Virus record (IMG/VR): IMGVR_UViG_3300044985_000164
Coordinates: 1 to 27,494 of that record
Length of the DNA: 27,494 bases
Source: a virus
Reading direction: 5' to 3' (one strand)
In this document: piece by piece, positions 9,530 through 15,634 of the stretch
How the letters are laid out: the number at the start of each line of letters is the position of its first letter
How positions within the stretch are numbered: position 1 is the first letter of the stretch
Made by a program: the position numbers and the translations under genes
Notes under the pieces: model-generated
Database searches by the model: none
Told to the model about the DNA's origin: nothing
Seen by the model: only the letters and a program-made list of their open reading frames with translations

Positions 9530-9772
9530 ATGAGTGTAGTAAAAGAACTTAAAAACCTAAAGGAATTAAATCTTTATTCGGGATTATTAAAGAAAGGAAT
9601 TATTTCTTTATCTGTTAATTTGTCTTATGAAATTTACGATTATTTTAAAATACGAATGATTGTAAACAAAGAATTTAAAAATACAAAATCTTTATCATTG
9701 GATGAAACTGCGGAAAAATTTGATTGTTGTGTAATGACTGTTCGAAGATCTATTGATTTTATGGAAAAGTAA
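9530..9772 (+). CDS. Small helix-turn-helix protein
   Basis: An 80-residue protein following the tape measure gene by 3 bp. The C-terminal third (about residues 54-79, SLSLDETAEKFDCCVMTVRR then SIDFME) reads as a helix-turn-helix: helix, short turn, and a recognition helix with Arg-Arg. It may therefore bind DNA and act as a small regulator, although its place at the end of the tail operon is unusual for that. Just past the stop, another frame (from 9738) stays open through the hexamer repeat to about 9914. This protein may thus be the N-terminal piece of a longer frameshifted one. No enzymatic motif is present. Confidence 0.5.
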   Translation: MSVVKELKNLKELNLYSGLLKKGIISLSVNLSYEIYDYFKIRMIVNKEFKNTKSLSLDETAEKFDCCVMTVRRSIDFMEK

Positions 9773-9812
9773 CAAATCTCGCAAAGGAGTCTTTCGGTTC
9801 GCAAAACTCGCT

Positions 9813-9860
9813 GTTAGTGTAAGTGTTAATGTTAGTGTTATTGTAAATGATAATGTTAAT
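9813..9860 (+). repeat. Degenerate hexamer repeat, eight units of GTTAGT type
   Basis: Eight units in perfect 6-bp phase: GTTAGT, GTAAGT, GTTAAT, GTTAGT, GTTATT, GTAAAT, GATAAT, GTTAAT. Read in the frame beginning at 9813 they encode alternating Val-Ser and Val-Asn dipeptides. The array lies in the gap after the HTH gene and outside any frame with a credible start. Confidence 0.8.
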
Positions 9861-9917
9861 ATTATATTATTAGTAAACGGAATTAAAAATTCCTTCCTTC
9901 TCTTTAATAAATAATTA

Positions 9918-9925
9918 TATCTTTG
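9918..9925 (+). promoter_or_regulatory. Promoter -7 box TATCTTTG
   Basis: TATCTTTG is an exact match to the Bacteroidota -7 consensus TAnnTTTG. No TTG lies at the usual upstream spacing. Transcription would begin near 9931 and give a leader of about 100 nt before the gene at 10035. Confidence 0.55.
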
Positions 9926-9935
9926 TTTTTAAATT

Positions 9936-9997
9936 CACTACCAAATTAAACGAATTAACGAATTGAACCCTTCGACATTTCGCCTTTCCTGGTAGTG
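9936..9997 (+). promoter_or_regulatory. Long-range inverted repeat in a 5' leader
   Basis: CACTACCA (9936-9943) is the exact reverse complement of TGGTAGTG (9990-9997), enclosing 46 nt. The left arm starts about 5 nt after the predicted transcription start at about 9931, so the leader of the SEC-C gene could fold into a closed domain. It is followed by a G-rich stretch with six consecutive G near 10010. It could equally be a protein-binding site on DNA. Confidence 0.5.
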
Positions 9998-10034
9998 GGC
10001 GTTTTGTTGGGGGGTTTGCCATTTAATAAATAAT

Positions 10035-10457
10035 ATGAAAGTAGTAAAAGATCAAAACGAAATTGTTTCAACTGAGCCAAAAGAAAAAAAGTACGTGCCA
10101 AAAATTGTAATTTGTCCCGATTACAAAAGTCTTGAATTAGTTAAACAAGAATTTATTGCGATGATTGGGCCGCAAGTTGTCGGTATGTGTTTATGTACTT
10201 TGAAGGAAGCGATCGAACATAAGTTACCAATAAGAGAAGCGCAAAAGAGTTTCAAGGATTTAAAGCCCCACGATATTTATTTAGCGAATACAGTCGATGA
10301 ACTGGTTCCCGATGATTACCAGGATCAAAAAGAAATTATCGATTTGGATTCGGTCGTTAAATACTTCTTTGAAAATGAGAGAAAGCAAGAACGAAATAAA
10401 CCTTGTTTATGTGAATCGGGAAAAAAGTTTAAACATTGTTGTATAAATGTTAACTAA
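10035..10457 (+). CDS. Small protein with C-terminal SEC-C zinc motif
   Basis: A 140-residue charged protein of unknown role. The last 20 residues contain PCLCESGKKFKHCC (Cys124, Cys126, Cys135, Cys136), matching the SEC-C pattern CxCGSGKKYKxCC except for Glu in place of the first Gly. This motif binds zinc in SecA tails and in many small proteins. Residues 23-90 look like a compact alpha/beta domain (IVICPDYKSLELVKQEFIAM) with no recognised family. The gene has its own predicted promoter and a structured leader, which sets it apart from the flanking tail genes. Its end overlaps the end of the convergent minus-strand gene by 8 bp. It lies downstream of the tail genes but need not be structural. 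Confidence 0.6.
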   Translation: MKVVKDQNEIVSTEPKEKKYVPKIVICPDYKSLELVKQEFIAMIGPQVVGMCLCTLKEAIEHKLPIREAQKSFKDLKPHDIYLANTVDELVPDDYQDQKEIIDLDSVVKYFFENERKQERNKPCLCESGKKFKHCCINVN

Positions 10458-10698
10458 TAAGAAAATAAAATAAAATCGACCAGGCGAATAAATTAACGAA
10501 TGTTAAAAATACAATATTAGAATATAACAAAATTACTTTTTTAGTAAACCAAACATTATCGTATTTTTTTTCTTTTGCCTGGTCGTGAAGTTTATTAACA
10601 GACTCTTTAAAATAGTAGCAACCTACGAAACCTGAAAAGAAAATTACGATAAAAGGTGTTAAAATTTTTCTAATTGTAAAAACTGTTTTTAATTCCAT
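10450..10698 (-). CDS. Two-helix membrane protein on the minus strand (moron candidate)
   Basis: An 82-residue protein and the only credible minus-strand gene in the window. Two hydrophobic segments, residues about 13-30 (LTPFIVIFFSGFVGCYYF) and 55-80 (VILLYSNIVFLTFVNLFAWS), flank a charged loop, so it should sit in the inner membrane. A TATCTTTAC box (10702-10710, minus strand) ends 3 bp before the ATG, giving a nearly leaderless transcript and supporting the gene. It converges with the SEC-C gene and diverges from the appendage operon. A small, autonomously expressed membrane protein among late genes is typical of morons such as superinfection-exclusion factors. That function is inferred and no family was recognised. 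Confidence 0.65.
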   Translation of the reverse strand: MELKTVFTIRKILTPFIVIFFSGFVGCYYFKESVNKLHDQAKEKKYDNVWFTKKVILLYSNIVFLTFVNLFAWSILFYFLIS

Positions 10699-10701
10699 TT
10701 T

Positions 10702-10710
10702 GTAAAGATA
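10702..10710 (-). promoter_or_regulatory. Promoter -7 box TATCTTTAC, minus strand
   Basis: The plus strand reads GTAAAGATA, i.e. TATCTTTAC on the minus strand, identical to the three early boxes at 22919, 24821 and 25184. It ends 3 bp before the ATG of the minus-strand membrane protein. No clear TTG lies at 19 bp spacing. Confidence 0.6.
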
Positions 10711-10726
10711 ACATAAAACTGTTAAT

Positions 10727-10754
10727 TTGTTATTATTTTTATTCGTTACTTTTG
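10727..10754 (+). promoter_or_regulatory. Promoter for the appendage operon
   Basis: TTG at 10727-10729, a 17-bp spacer, and TACTTTTG at 10747-10754 fit the TTG/TAnnTTTG pattern. The box covers a possible TTG start at 10752, so translation should begin at the ATG at 10770. Together with the minus-strand box at 10702 it forms a divergent promoter pair. Confidence 0.6.
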
Positions 10755-10769
10755 TTTAAAATCGATACT

Positions 10770-11276
10770 ATGTTAGATCTAAATTCTGTAACAATAACCA
10801 AAGAAGATAACGGAAATATTTCTGTTTTAATTGGTGGTTCAAAATCATTCAGTTTATTACCTGGTGCGTATTTAACTAAAATGTTAAATTCAGTTATTGT
10901 TCGAGGCTTAGACAATGTAATTCTTTACGAGTTCTTTTATACTGAAGTTGACGAAGTTATTAGTGGTGATGGCGGAACGGTTTCGGTTACTGATAACGAT
11001 ATTCTTTTCGATCAATTGAACGAGTTTTTTTTTTTTGAAAGCGTAGGCGGTTCGGTTCCTTCGGGAACACCTGGATCCGAAGTTATTGTTCAAAATTTAG
11101 TTGGCGGAGATAATACAATTAACCACAATTTAAACAAAACAATTATTTCTTTTTCTGTTAAAGATGTAAACGATTTTGTTTTTGCTGAAGGAAATATTAT
11201 TGATTCAAATAATTTCAATATAAACTTATCGGGCGGTTCAATTACTGGCGCAACAATTTCATTTATTTATATTTAG
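10770..11276 (+). CDS. Putative tail appendage protein
   Basis: A 168-residue beta-rich protein. The ATG at 10770 is chosen because an upstream in-frame TTG (10752) lies inside the promoter's -7 box. The C-terminal part (VQNLVGGDNTINHNLNKTII, then SFSVKDVND and NNFNINLSGG) follows a strand pattern common near the ends of phage fibre and appendage proteins: 'G.N.I.HNL', a 'V.D..' turn and a final 'GA.I.F.YI' strand. It has no signal peptide or membrane segment. Twelve consecutive T (11025-11036) encode four Phe in a row (EFFFFE), a tract prone to slippage. It begins the operon that runs to about 15.6 kb. A host-contact role is inferred. Confidence 0.5.
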   Translation: MLDLNSVTITKEDNGNISVLIGGSKSFSLLPGAYLTKMLNSVIVRGLDNVILYEFFYTEVDEVISGDGGTVSVTDNDILFDQLNEFFFFESVGGSVPSGTPGSEVIVQNLVGGDNTINHNLNKTIISFSVKDVNDFVFAEGNIIDSNNFNINLSGGSITGATISFIYI

Positions 11277-11280
11277 AGTT

Positions 11281-12948
11281 ATGATAAAAAGATTATTATT
11301 TTTAATAGCAATTTTAATTCCTTTCATTTCGATTGGTCAATTAGATGTAAAGCCAAATTATACGAAACCATTTTTTCAAGGTAGTTTAGCGGTTAAGGAT
11401 ACGATGCAAGTTGATAGCGTTATTCAGATTTCAAATAGTGGAATTATTAAATCAGTTAACGGAAACGCTTTTTTAAATTTAAGGGCTAACGGCAACGATG
11501 ATGAGGTCGAAATGGTTGGAAGCAATTCGGGATTTAAAATATTTGGTTCTTTGGGTTCTTGTGCTTTTGGAAATAATGTCGATGCGGGAAATGATTTAAC
11601 ATCGGAAGTAAATATTAGCAATTTTGGAAGTGCTTTATTTTTAGGTAATAAAAATGTAGGAATTGATAAAACGGGTTTAGTTGGTTTAGTTTATAACCAG
11701 GCTTTTTCTTGGAATTTTGATCCTGATAAACCAAATTACCCGACACAAATAAGCACACAAAAAGGCGACTATAAAATTGGTGTAACGAATTCGGCTTCTT
11801 TGGGTGGATTTCATACCATTGTTAAAACAGATAATACGGGTTACGTTAATCAATTAGGATTTAATTCGGGCGGAGGATTTGAAACGATACTTTCAGAGAT
11901 AACACCAACGGCAGATCGACAGTTATATTTGCCGAATATAAACGACACTATTGCGGCAAGAAGTAATTTATTAGAAAATACAGATATAACATTGTCGGGA
12001 AATAGAATTGTTACAATGTCGGGAAATTCTTTTATGTTTAGTGGAGGCGAAACGAAAATAAAAGGAGCAGGATCAGACGGCACGAGCGAGGCTTTTAGAG
12101 TTGAAAATTTAGCAGGGGGAAACTCGTCTTTTGTGGTAGATAACGAAAAACATATTTCACAAAACAGTAATAACCCTATTTCAAGTACGCAATATTTTTT
12201 AAATTCGGACGGTAGTGAGTACGGTTTTAGAATAAATGGTTCGCATACTGTGGCGGGATTTTCTCAGACGGGAGGCGCACCGCAAGGTGGATATACTTGC
12301 GGGGGGCTTTTAGGAGGTAATACGGGATTTTGGGTTGTAGGCGCTGCCGCAACCACCGCAGATAGAACGGGAGGTAGGTTCTACGTAGATGGAGCGAATA
12401 CGGCAGATAATACGGCTTTAACATTAAGAGCCGGAAACGGTTTGGTTAATAGGGCTATCGATTCGCAAATGGGGGACGTAGTTATCCAAGCGGGTAACGT
12501 TATTATAGGAGCTAATTCGGGCAACGCTTCCGCTTTGTTAGATGTAACAAGTACGACACAAGGATTTTTAAAGCCTAGATTAACAACAGTACAAAGGGAT
12601 GCTATCGTTTCTCCCGCTTCAGGTTTAGAGGTTTATAACGTAACAACTAACGAGCCTAATTATTATGATGGTTCGGGTTGGGGTAGTTCGGTTTTAAATA
12701 TTTTTAATTCAAACGGAACGATTGCTTCCGATAGGGTTTTAACTATGGGCGCAAACAACTTTCAGTTTTCAACTACAACGGGTAGTTTAAGCATAGGTAC
12801 AACGGTTACTACTTCTAAGGTAAATGTAGGGGGTGACGTTGAAACTACAATAGCGGGGTCGGGAATAATTGTATTAGATGAATTGGACGGTAATAGATAT
12901 AGAATACATACTGAAAATGGAAATTTATTCGTTGAATTAGTACCTTAA
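11281..12948 (+). CDS. Tail-fibre-like protein with N-terminal signal peptide
   Basis: A 555-residue Gly/Asn/Ser/Thr-rich, beta-repetitive protein. Residues 1-20 (MIKRLLFLIAILIPFISIGQ) form a textbook Sec signal peptide with a Bacteroidota-style end. The body has short repeats such as 'GNRIVTMSGNSFMFSGG' and 'DRVLTMGANNFQFS'. Around residues 418-465 is the block SALLDVTSTTQGFLKPRLTT with a following YYDGSGW, which is recurrent in Bacteroidota phage fibres and surface proteins. A signal peptide on a virion protein is odd, since assembly is cytoplasmic. Either the gene was captured from a host surface protein, or the product is exported before lysis. It is the second gene of the appendage operon, 4 bp after the first. 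Confidence 0.6.
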   Translation: MIKRLLFLIAILIPFISIGQLDVKPNYTKPFFQGSLAVKDTMQVDSVIQISNSGIIKSVNGNAFLNLRANGNDDEVEMVGSNSGFKIFGSLGSCAFGNNVDAGNDLTSEVNISNFGSALFLGNKNVGIDKTGLVGLVYNQAFSWNFDPDKPNYPTQISTQKGDYKIGVTNSASLGGFHTIVKTDNTGYVNQLGFNSGGGFETILSEITPTADRQLYLPNINDTIAARSNLLENTDITLSGNRIVTMSGNSFMFSGGETKIKGAGSDGTSEAFRVENLAGGNSSFVVDNEKHISQNSNNPISSTQYFLNSDGSEYGFRINGSHTVAGFSQTGGAPQGGYTCGGLLGGNTGFWVVGAAATTADRTGGRFYVDGANTADNTALTLRAGNGLVNRAIDSQMGDVVIQAGNVIIGANSGNASALLDVTSTTQGFLKPRLTTVQRDAIVSPASGLEVYNVTTNEPNYYDGSGWGSSVLNIFNSNGTIASDRVLTMGANNFQFSTTTGSLSIGTTVTTSKVNVGGDVETTIAGSGIIVLDELDGNRYRIHTENGNLFVELVP

Positions 12949-12952
12949 AAAA

Positions 12953-13348
12953 ATGGGCGGAACAAGACAATTAAACACAAATGATTTAGAGCAGTTACCA
13001 TCGACTGAAAACGTAATCGATGCAGGAACATTAGTTTCGGACGTGGACGATTGGAACCCTACGGATTTTGATATTGCGGATATTATAAAAGTTGATATAA
13101 GTTCTAATAATACAGAAATTACGGGAATGATTGCGCCAACTTTGGGCGTTAATAGAATTGTTTCAATTTCAAATAATAACGGTGCCGGTAATGATATAAG
13201 ATTTACGCACAACGACGGATCAAGTTTAGCGGCAAACAGATTTTTATTAAGAGATAACAATCAAAAAAGTATAAAGCCAAACGAAACGGGTCAATTTTGG
13301 TACGATCACGGTGTTAATAGATGGAAACCTTTTAATAGAATAGGATAA
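12953..13348 (+). CDS. Small tail-fibre/appendage protein
   Basis: A 131-residue beta-rich protein. The segment DDWNPTDFDIADIIKVDISS, then ITGMIAPTLGVNRIVSI, RFTHNDGSSLAANRFLL and a terminal FWYDHGVNRWKPFN, matches a single-domain receptor-contact or fibre-tip protein I recognise from Bacteroidota phages, usually beside fibre genes. It has no signal peptide, unlike its upstream neighbour. It starts 4 bp after the previous stop and is followed 1 bp later by the next gene. It may form the distal head of the fibre encoded upstream; this is inferred from adjacency and strand pattern. Confidence 0.5.
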   Translation: MGGTRQLNTNDLEQLPSTENVIDAGTLVSDVDDWNPTDFDIADIIKVDISSNNTEITGMIAPTLGVNRIVSISNNNGAGNDIRFTHNDGSSLAANRFLLRDNNQKSIKPNETGQFWYDHGVNRWKPFNRIG

Positions 13349-13349
13349 T

Positions 13350-14030
13350 ATGAAATTATACATAGAAGATAACGAAACAATTCCTGCGGCACAAGTTTTG
13401 CAGGATTCTGAAACGACTCCCGTTGGATATACTGATTTTTCAAATGATTTATTGAAATGGAGAGATTACGGGCAAAGTGCCGCGGAAGATTATTTACAAT
13501 ATAGAAATTCAGTTTCCAAATATTTTGATGTTTCGTTGTGGGGTTCAATGAGTAACGAGGAAAAATATTTAATTATTAAACTTGATATATACCCTGACGA
13601 ATTAGAAATGAGTATTACGGACTGGAATAATTTACGAGGTGCTTTTTTAGCGACTGAAGGGTTTGATCCAACTATTAAATTATTAGAAAGTTTTGCAGAG
13701 CATCACGTTTTAGATGTTGAATCGTGCCGAAGTAGGGCGGAAGATAAACAAATTTTATTAATCGTTGGAAAATATATTTCTTTACCCGATGCTAGTATTT
13801 TGTTTGATTTGGTTCAAGATTTATTACATAAATATATGATACAAGGTGTTAAGGGCGAAAACGATGGAATTGTCGGGGTTGGTCTTTTTGATTTCTTTGA
13901 AAGCACACCAGGAACGATTTACGAATTTACGGGACTTGAAGCACAAGGTTTTGATATTAAAGGAACATACACGATCGAAGAATTCGTTACCGAATTAATG
14001 TTGTGGTTCAGAAATGGTATAAGATTATGA
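13350..14030 (+). CDS. Hypothetical protein of the appendage operon
   Basis: A 226-residue protein. A short beta start (MKLYIEDNETIPAAQVLQDS) is followed by PVGYTDFSNDLLKWRDYG and a mostly helical middle (NEEKYLIIKLDIYPDELEMS). The C-terminal half is rich in hydrophobic helix (LPDASILFDLVQDLLHKYMI). No signal peptide or enzyme motif is seen. Proteins of this size and order follow fibre genes in related phages, but I know no function. It could be a fibre-associated structural protein or a chaperone for fibre folding. The stop overlaps the next start (ATGA at 14027). Confidence 0.5.
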   Translation: MKLYIEDNETIPAAQVLQDSETTPVGYTDFSNDLLKWRDYGQSAAEDYLQYRNSVSKYFDVSLWGSMSNEEKYLIIKLDIYPDELEMSITDWNNLRGAFLATEGFDPTIKLLESFAEHHVLDVESCRSRAEDKQILLIVGKYISLPDASILFDLVQDLLHKYMIQGVKGENDGIVGVGLFDFFESTPGTIYEFTGLEAQGFDIKGTYTIEEFVTELMLWFRNGIRL

Positions 14031-14275
14031 TAGTAGAATTTACGTTTGACGAAGCAATTTATAATAATAATCTATCAGGAATTAATATTTATTATGAAGA
14101 AGAATTAAAGGTAATTGATTACGTTAAGTTTGATAAAGTTACAAGGCAATTAATTGTAAATTGTACGGATGGCGATGTTTTTTTAGCAAGGCAGGACGAA
14201 ATATTTTCTTTTGAAGTTACGAATCAAAAAACTTTAAAAAAACCAAATAGGAAAAGATTAAAAGGTAAAAAATAA
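14027..14275 (+). CDS. Small hypothetical protein, beta N-terminus and basic tail
   Basis: An 82-residue protein. I place the start at the ATG at 14027, which overlaps the previous stop as ATGA, rather than at an upstream in-frame GTG at 14003 lying inside the preceding gene. Residues 1-65 are strand-rich (MIVEFTFDEAIYNNNLSGIN) and the end is highly basic (LKKPNRKRLKGKK), suggesting contact with nucleic acid or an acidic partner. No family was recognised. Tight coupling suggests it works with the 13350 product. Confidence 0.45.
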   Translation: MIVEFTFDEAIYNNNLSGINIYYEEELKVIDYVKFDKVTRQLIVNCTDGDVFLARQDEIFSFEVTNQKTLKKPNRKRLKGKK

Positions 14276-14280
14276 AAATT

Positions 14281-14829
14281 ATGAAAAATATTTTATTAAT
14301 ATTAATTATTGCAATAGGATTAAATTCTTTTGCTCAAAAATACACATTAACTGATGACTCAACGGGCTACGAGTTCGAGTTGTATAGCCAAAATATGTTC
14401 GTTAAAATGGATAACGACACGGTTAAAAATGCTACTTTCTCGGCAAGTAAAAACCAATTAGCGTGGGGTAATACTAAAATGCAATACAGTATAAAAACTG
14501 TAAACATTAGCGATAGCATAGTTTTTTTACTAAAATCAGACTTTGAAAATATCGTTAGTTCGGTAGGGGTTAATTCTTTTTCAGACGATTACGGAATATA
14601 TACTTTAAACGCTATAAGTATTACTTATTCGGTAGATAGCCTTTCGTCAATATCTTGCATTTACAGTAAGCAATTAAAATCGCCTAATGGAATACTAACT
14701 GAAAGATTTATAACGTATAACAAGCCTTTAAATGAATCTGAAATATTACAATTTCAATTGTTATTATTAGGAACACAAGTTGAACAAATGTATATCGATT
14801 GGTATAACGAAATACTAGGAAACGATTAA
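14281..14829 (+). CDS. Exported hypothetical protein with signal peptide
   Basis: A 182-residue protein. Residues 1-19 (MKNILLILIIAIGLNSFAQ) are a clear Sec signal peptide with the SFAQ ending common in flavobacterial exported proteins. The mature part is mixed alpha/beta without recognisable catalytic residues: YTLTDDSTGYEFELYSQN near the start and ESEILQFQLLLLGTQVEQMY near the end. One Cys (ISCIYS) is present. It follows structural genes in the same operon, 5 bp after the preceding gene, so it should be made late. A periplasmic or surface role, such as exclusion or lysis help, is possible; none is demonstrated. Confidence 0.5.
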   Translation: MKNILLILIIAIGLNSFAQKYTLTDDSTGYEFELYSQNMFVKMDNDTVKNATFSASKNQLAWGNTKMQYSIKTVNISDSIVFLLKSDFENIVSSVGVNSFSDDYGIYTLNAISITYSVDSLSSISCIYSKQLKSPNGILTERFITYNKPLNESEILQFQLLLLGTQVEQMYIDWYNEILGND

Positions 14830-14834
14830 ATTAT

Positions 14835-15299
14835 TTGAAATATTTTATAACAAATATTATCACATTAATAGCTACAATTTTTGTATCTATTCCTATTTTT
14901 TTATTTGGCGTTCCTTATTCTTTTACTCATTCGGTTGTAATTAGTTTTAAGGAAAAGAAGTTTAAATGTTTTTTTTATTTTATTAGATTGGTTAACGGAT
15001 TGTTGTATTCGTTCGGATATTTATTATTTCACATTTCAAAATTTTTCGATATTCTTTGGTGCGTTTGTGCTGGTGAAATGTTCGAAGATTTGGTTACTAC
15101 TCGAGAAGATACATTATTCGGAACCTTTATAACTATTTCAGAGGCTACGGGAAAGGAAGAAAAAGAAGGTTTTTTAACGCCTTTCGGAAAATGGTTTAGT
15201 AAATTACTAAATAAAGTATTCGGAGAAAAAAAACATTGTTTAGATTCTTTGGAATTAGGATTAAAACGAAAAGAACTAGAAAGTAAATATTTTAAATAA
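14835..15299 (+). CDS. Membrane protein of unknown function, TTG start
   Basis: A 154-residue protein using a TTG start at 14835. No ATG lies in frame until about residue 82, past the membrane segments, and the spacing to the preceding gene (5 bp) and the leader TTAAATTAT fit neighbouring starts. Hydrophobic stretches lie at residues about 5-28 (ITNIITLIATIFVSIPIFLF) and 45-66, with a third near 68-80 containing CVCAG. The C-terminal half is charged and cytosolic in character. Cys clusters (WCVCAGEM) may bind metal or lie at the membrane face. It sits in a run with an exported protein and a holin-like protein. Function not recognised. Confidence 0.5.
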   Translation: MKYFITNIITLIATIFVSIPIFLFGVPYSFTHSVVISFKEKKFKCFFYFIRLVNGLLYSFGYLLFHISKFFDILWCVCAGEMFEDLVTTREDTLFGTFITISEATGKEEKEGFLTPFGKWFSKLLNKVFGEKKHCLDSLELGLKRKELESKYFK

Positions 15300-15305
15300 A
15301 AAATT

Positions 15306-15581
15306 ATGGAAAATTTAATAAAATTATTACCTTACATTATGGCCGCAATAGTTGGGTCGGCAATTCATATAATCGGAAAATTTGCTGAATTAGAAAAAAC
15401 GAAAAGAACATTTCATCCGAAAAGCTGGTTTAAAAAGAATCTTTGGCGAACTGTTTTGGGTTTTGCTTTGTCAATTGGTGGCGTAGTTGTGTTATCTGAA
15501 AGCCAGGAATTAACGATTGCGGTTTGTCTTTTAATGGGGTATACGGGCGATTCTTTGATGAAAAAAGGACAAAAAAAATAA
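15306..15581 (+). CDS. Small multi-span membrane protein, holin-like
   Basis: A 91-residue protein with three hydrophobic segments at about 8-24 (LPYIMAAIVGSAIHIIG), 49-64 (TVLGFALSIGGVVVLS) and 68-82 (ELTIAVCLLMGYTGD). A basic loop (RTFHPKSWFKKNLWR) lies between the first two and a lysine-rich tail ends the protein. Size and topology match phage holins of the class I kind, and small proteins with 'GYTGDSL.KK' endings recur in Bacteroidota phages. However, the likely lysis cluster is at 21-22.8 kb and has its own holin candidate, so this may be a second holin, an antiholin or an unrelated membrane protein. It is the last gene of the appendage operon. Confidence 0.5.
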   Translation: MENLIKLLPYIMAAIVGSAIHIIGKFAELEKTKRTFHPKSWFKKNLWRTVLGFALSIGGVVVLSESQELTIAVCLLMGYTGDSLMKKGQKK

Positions 15582-15622
15582 TGTAACAAAATTATGTTAC
15601 GTGAATAGAAAAATAATTCGTC

Positions 15623-15631
15623 TATTTTTAC
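15623..15631 (+). promoter_or_regulatory. Promoter -7 box TATTTTTAC next to an ATG
   Basis: TATTTTTAC fits TAnnTTT followed by AC, like the other boxes in this genome. It ends 3 bp before the ATG of the protease gene at 15635, so any transcript would be almost leaderless. No TTG is found at the expected spacing. Confidence 0.4.
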
Positions 15632-15634
15632 ACT

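Noticed and set aside
10752-10769. TTG start for the first appendage gene
   Set aside because: The TTG lies within the TACTTTTG promoter box, so it would not be transcribed; the ATG at 10770 is used instead.
14003-14026. GTG start inside the end of the 13350 gene
   Set aside because: The ATG at 14027 forms the ATGA overlap seen at other gene junctions in this window.
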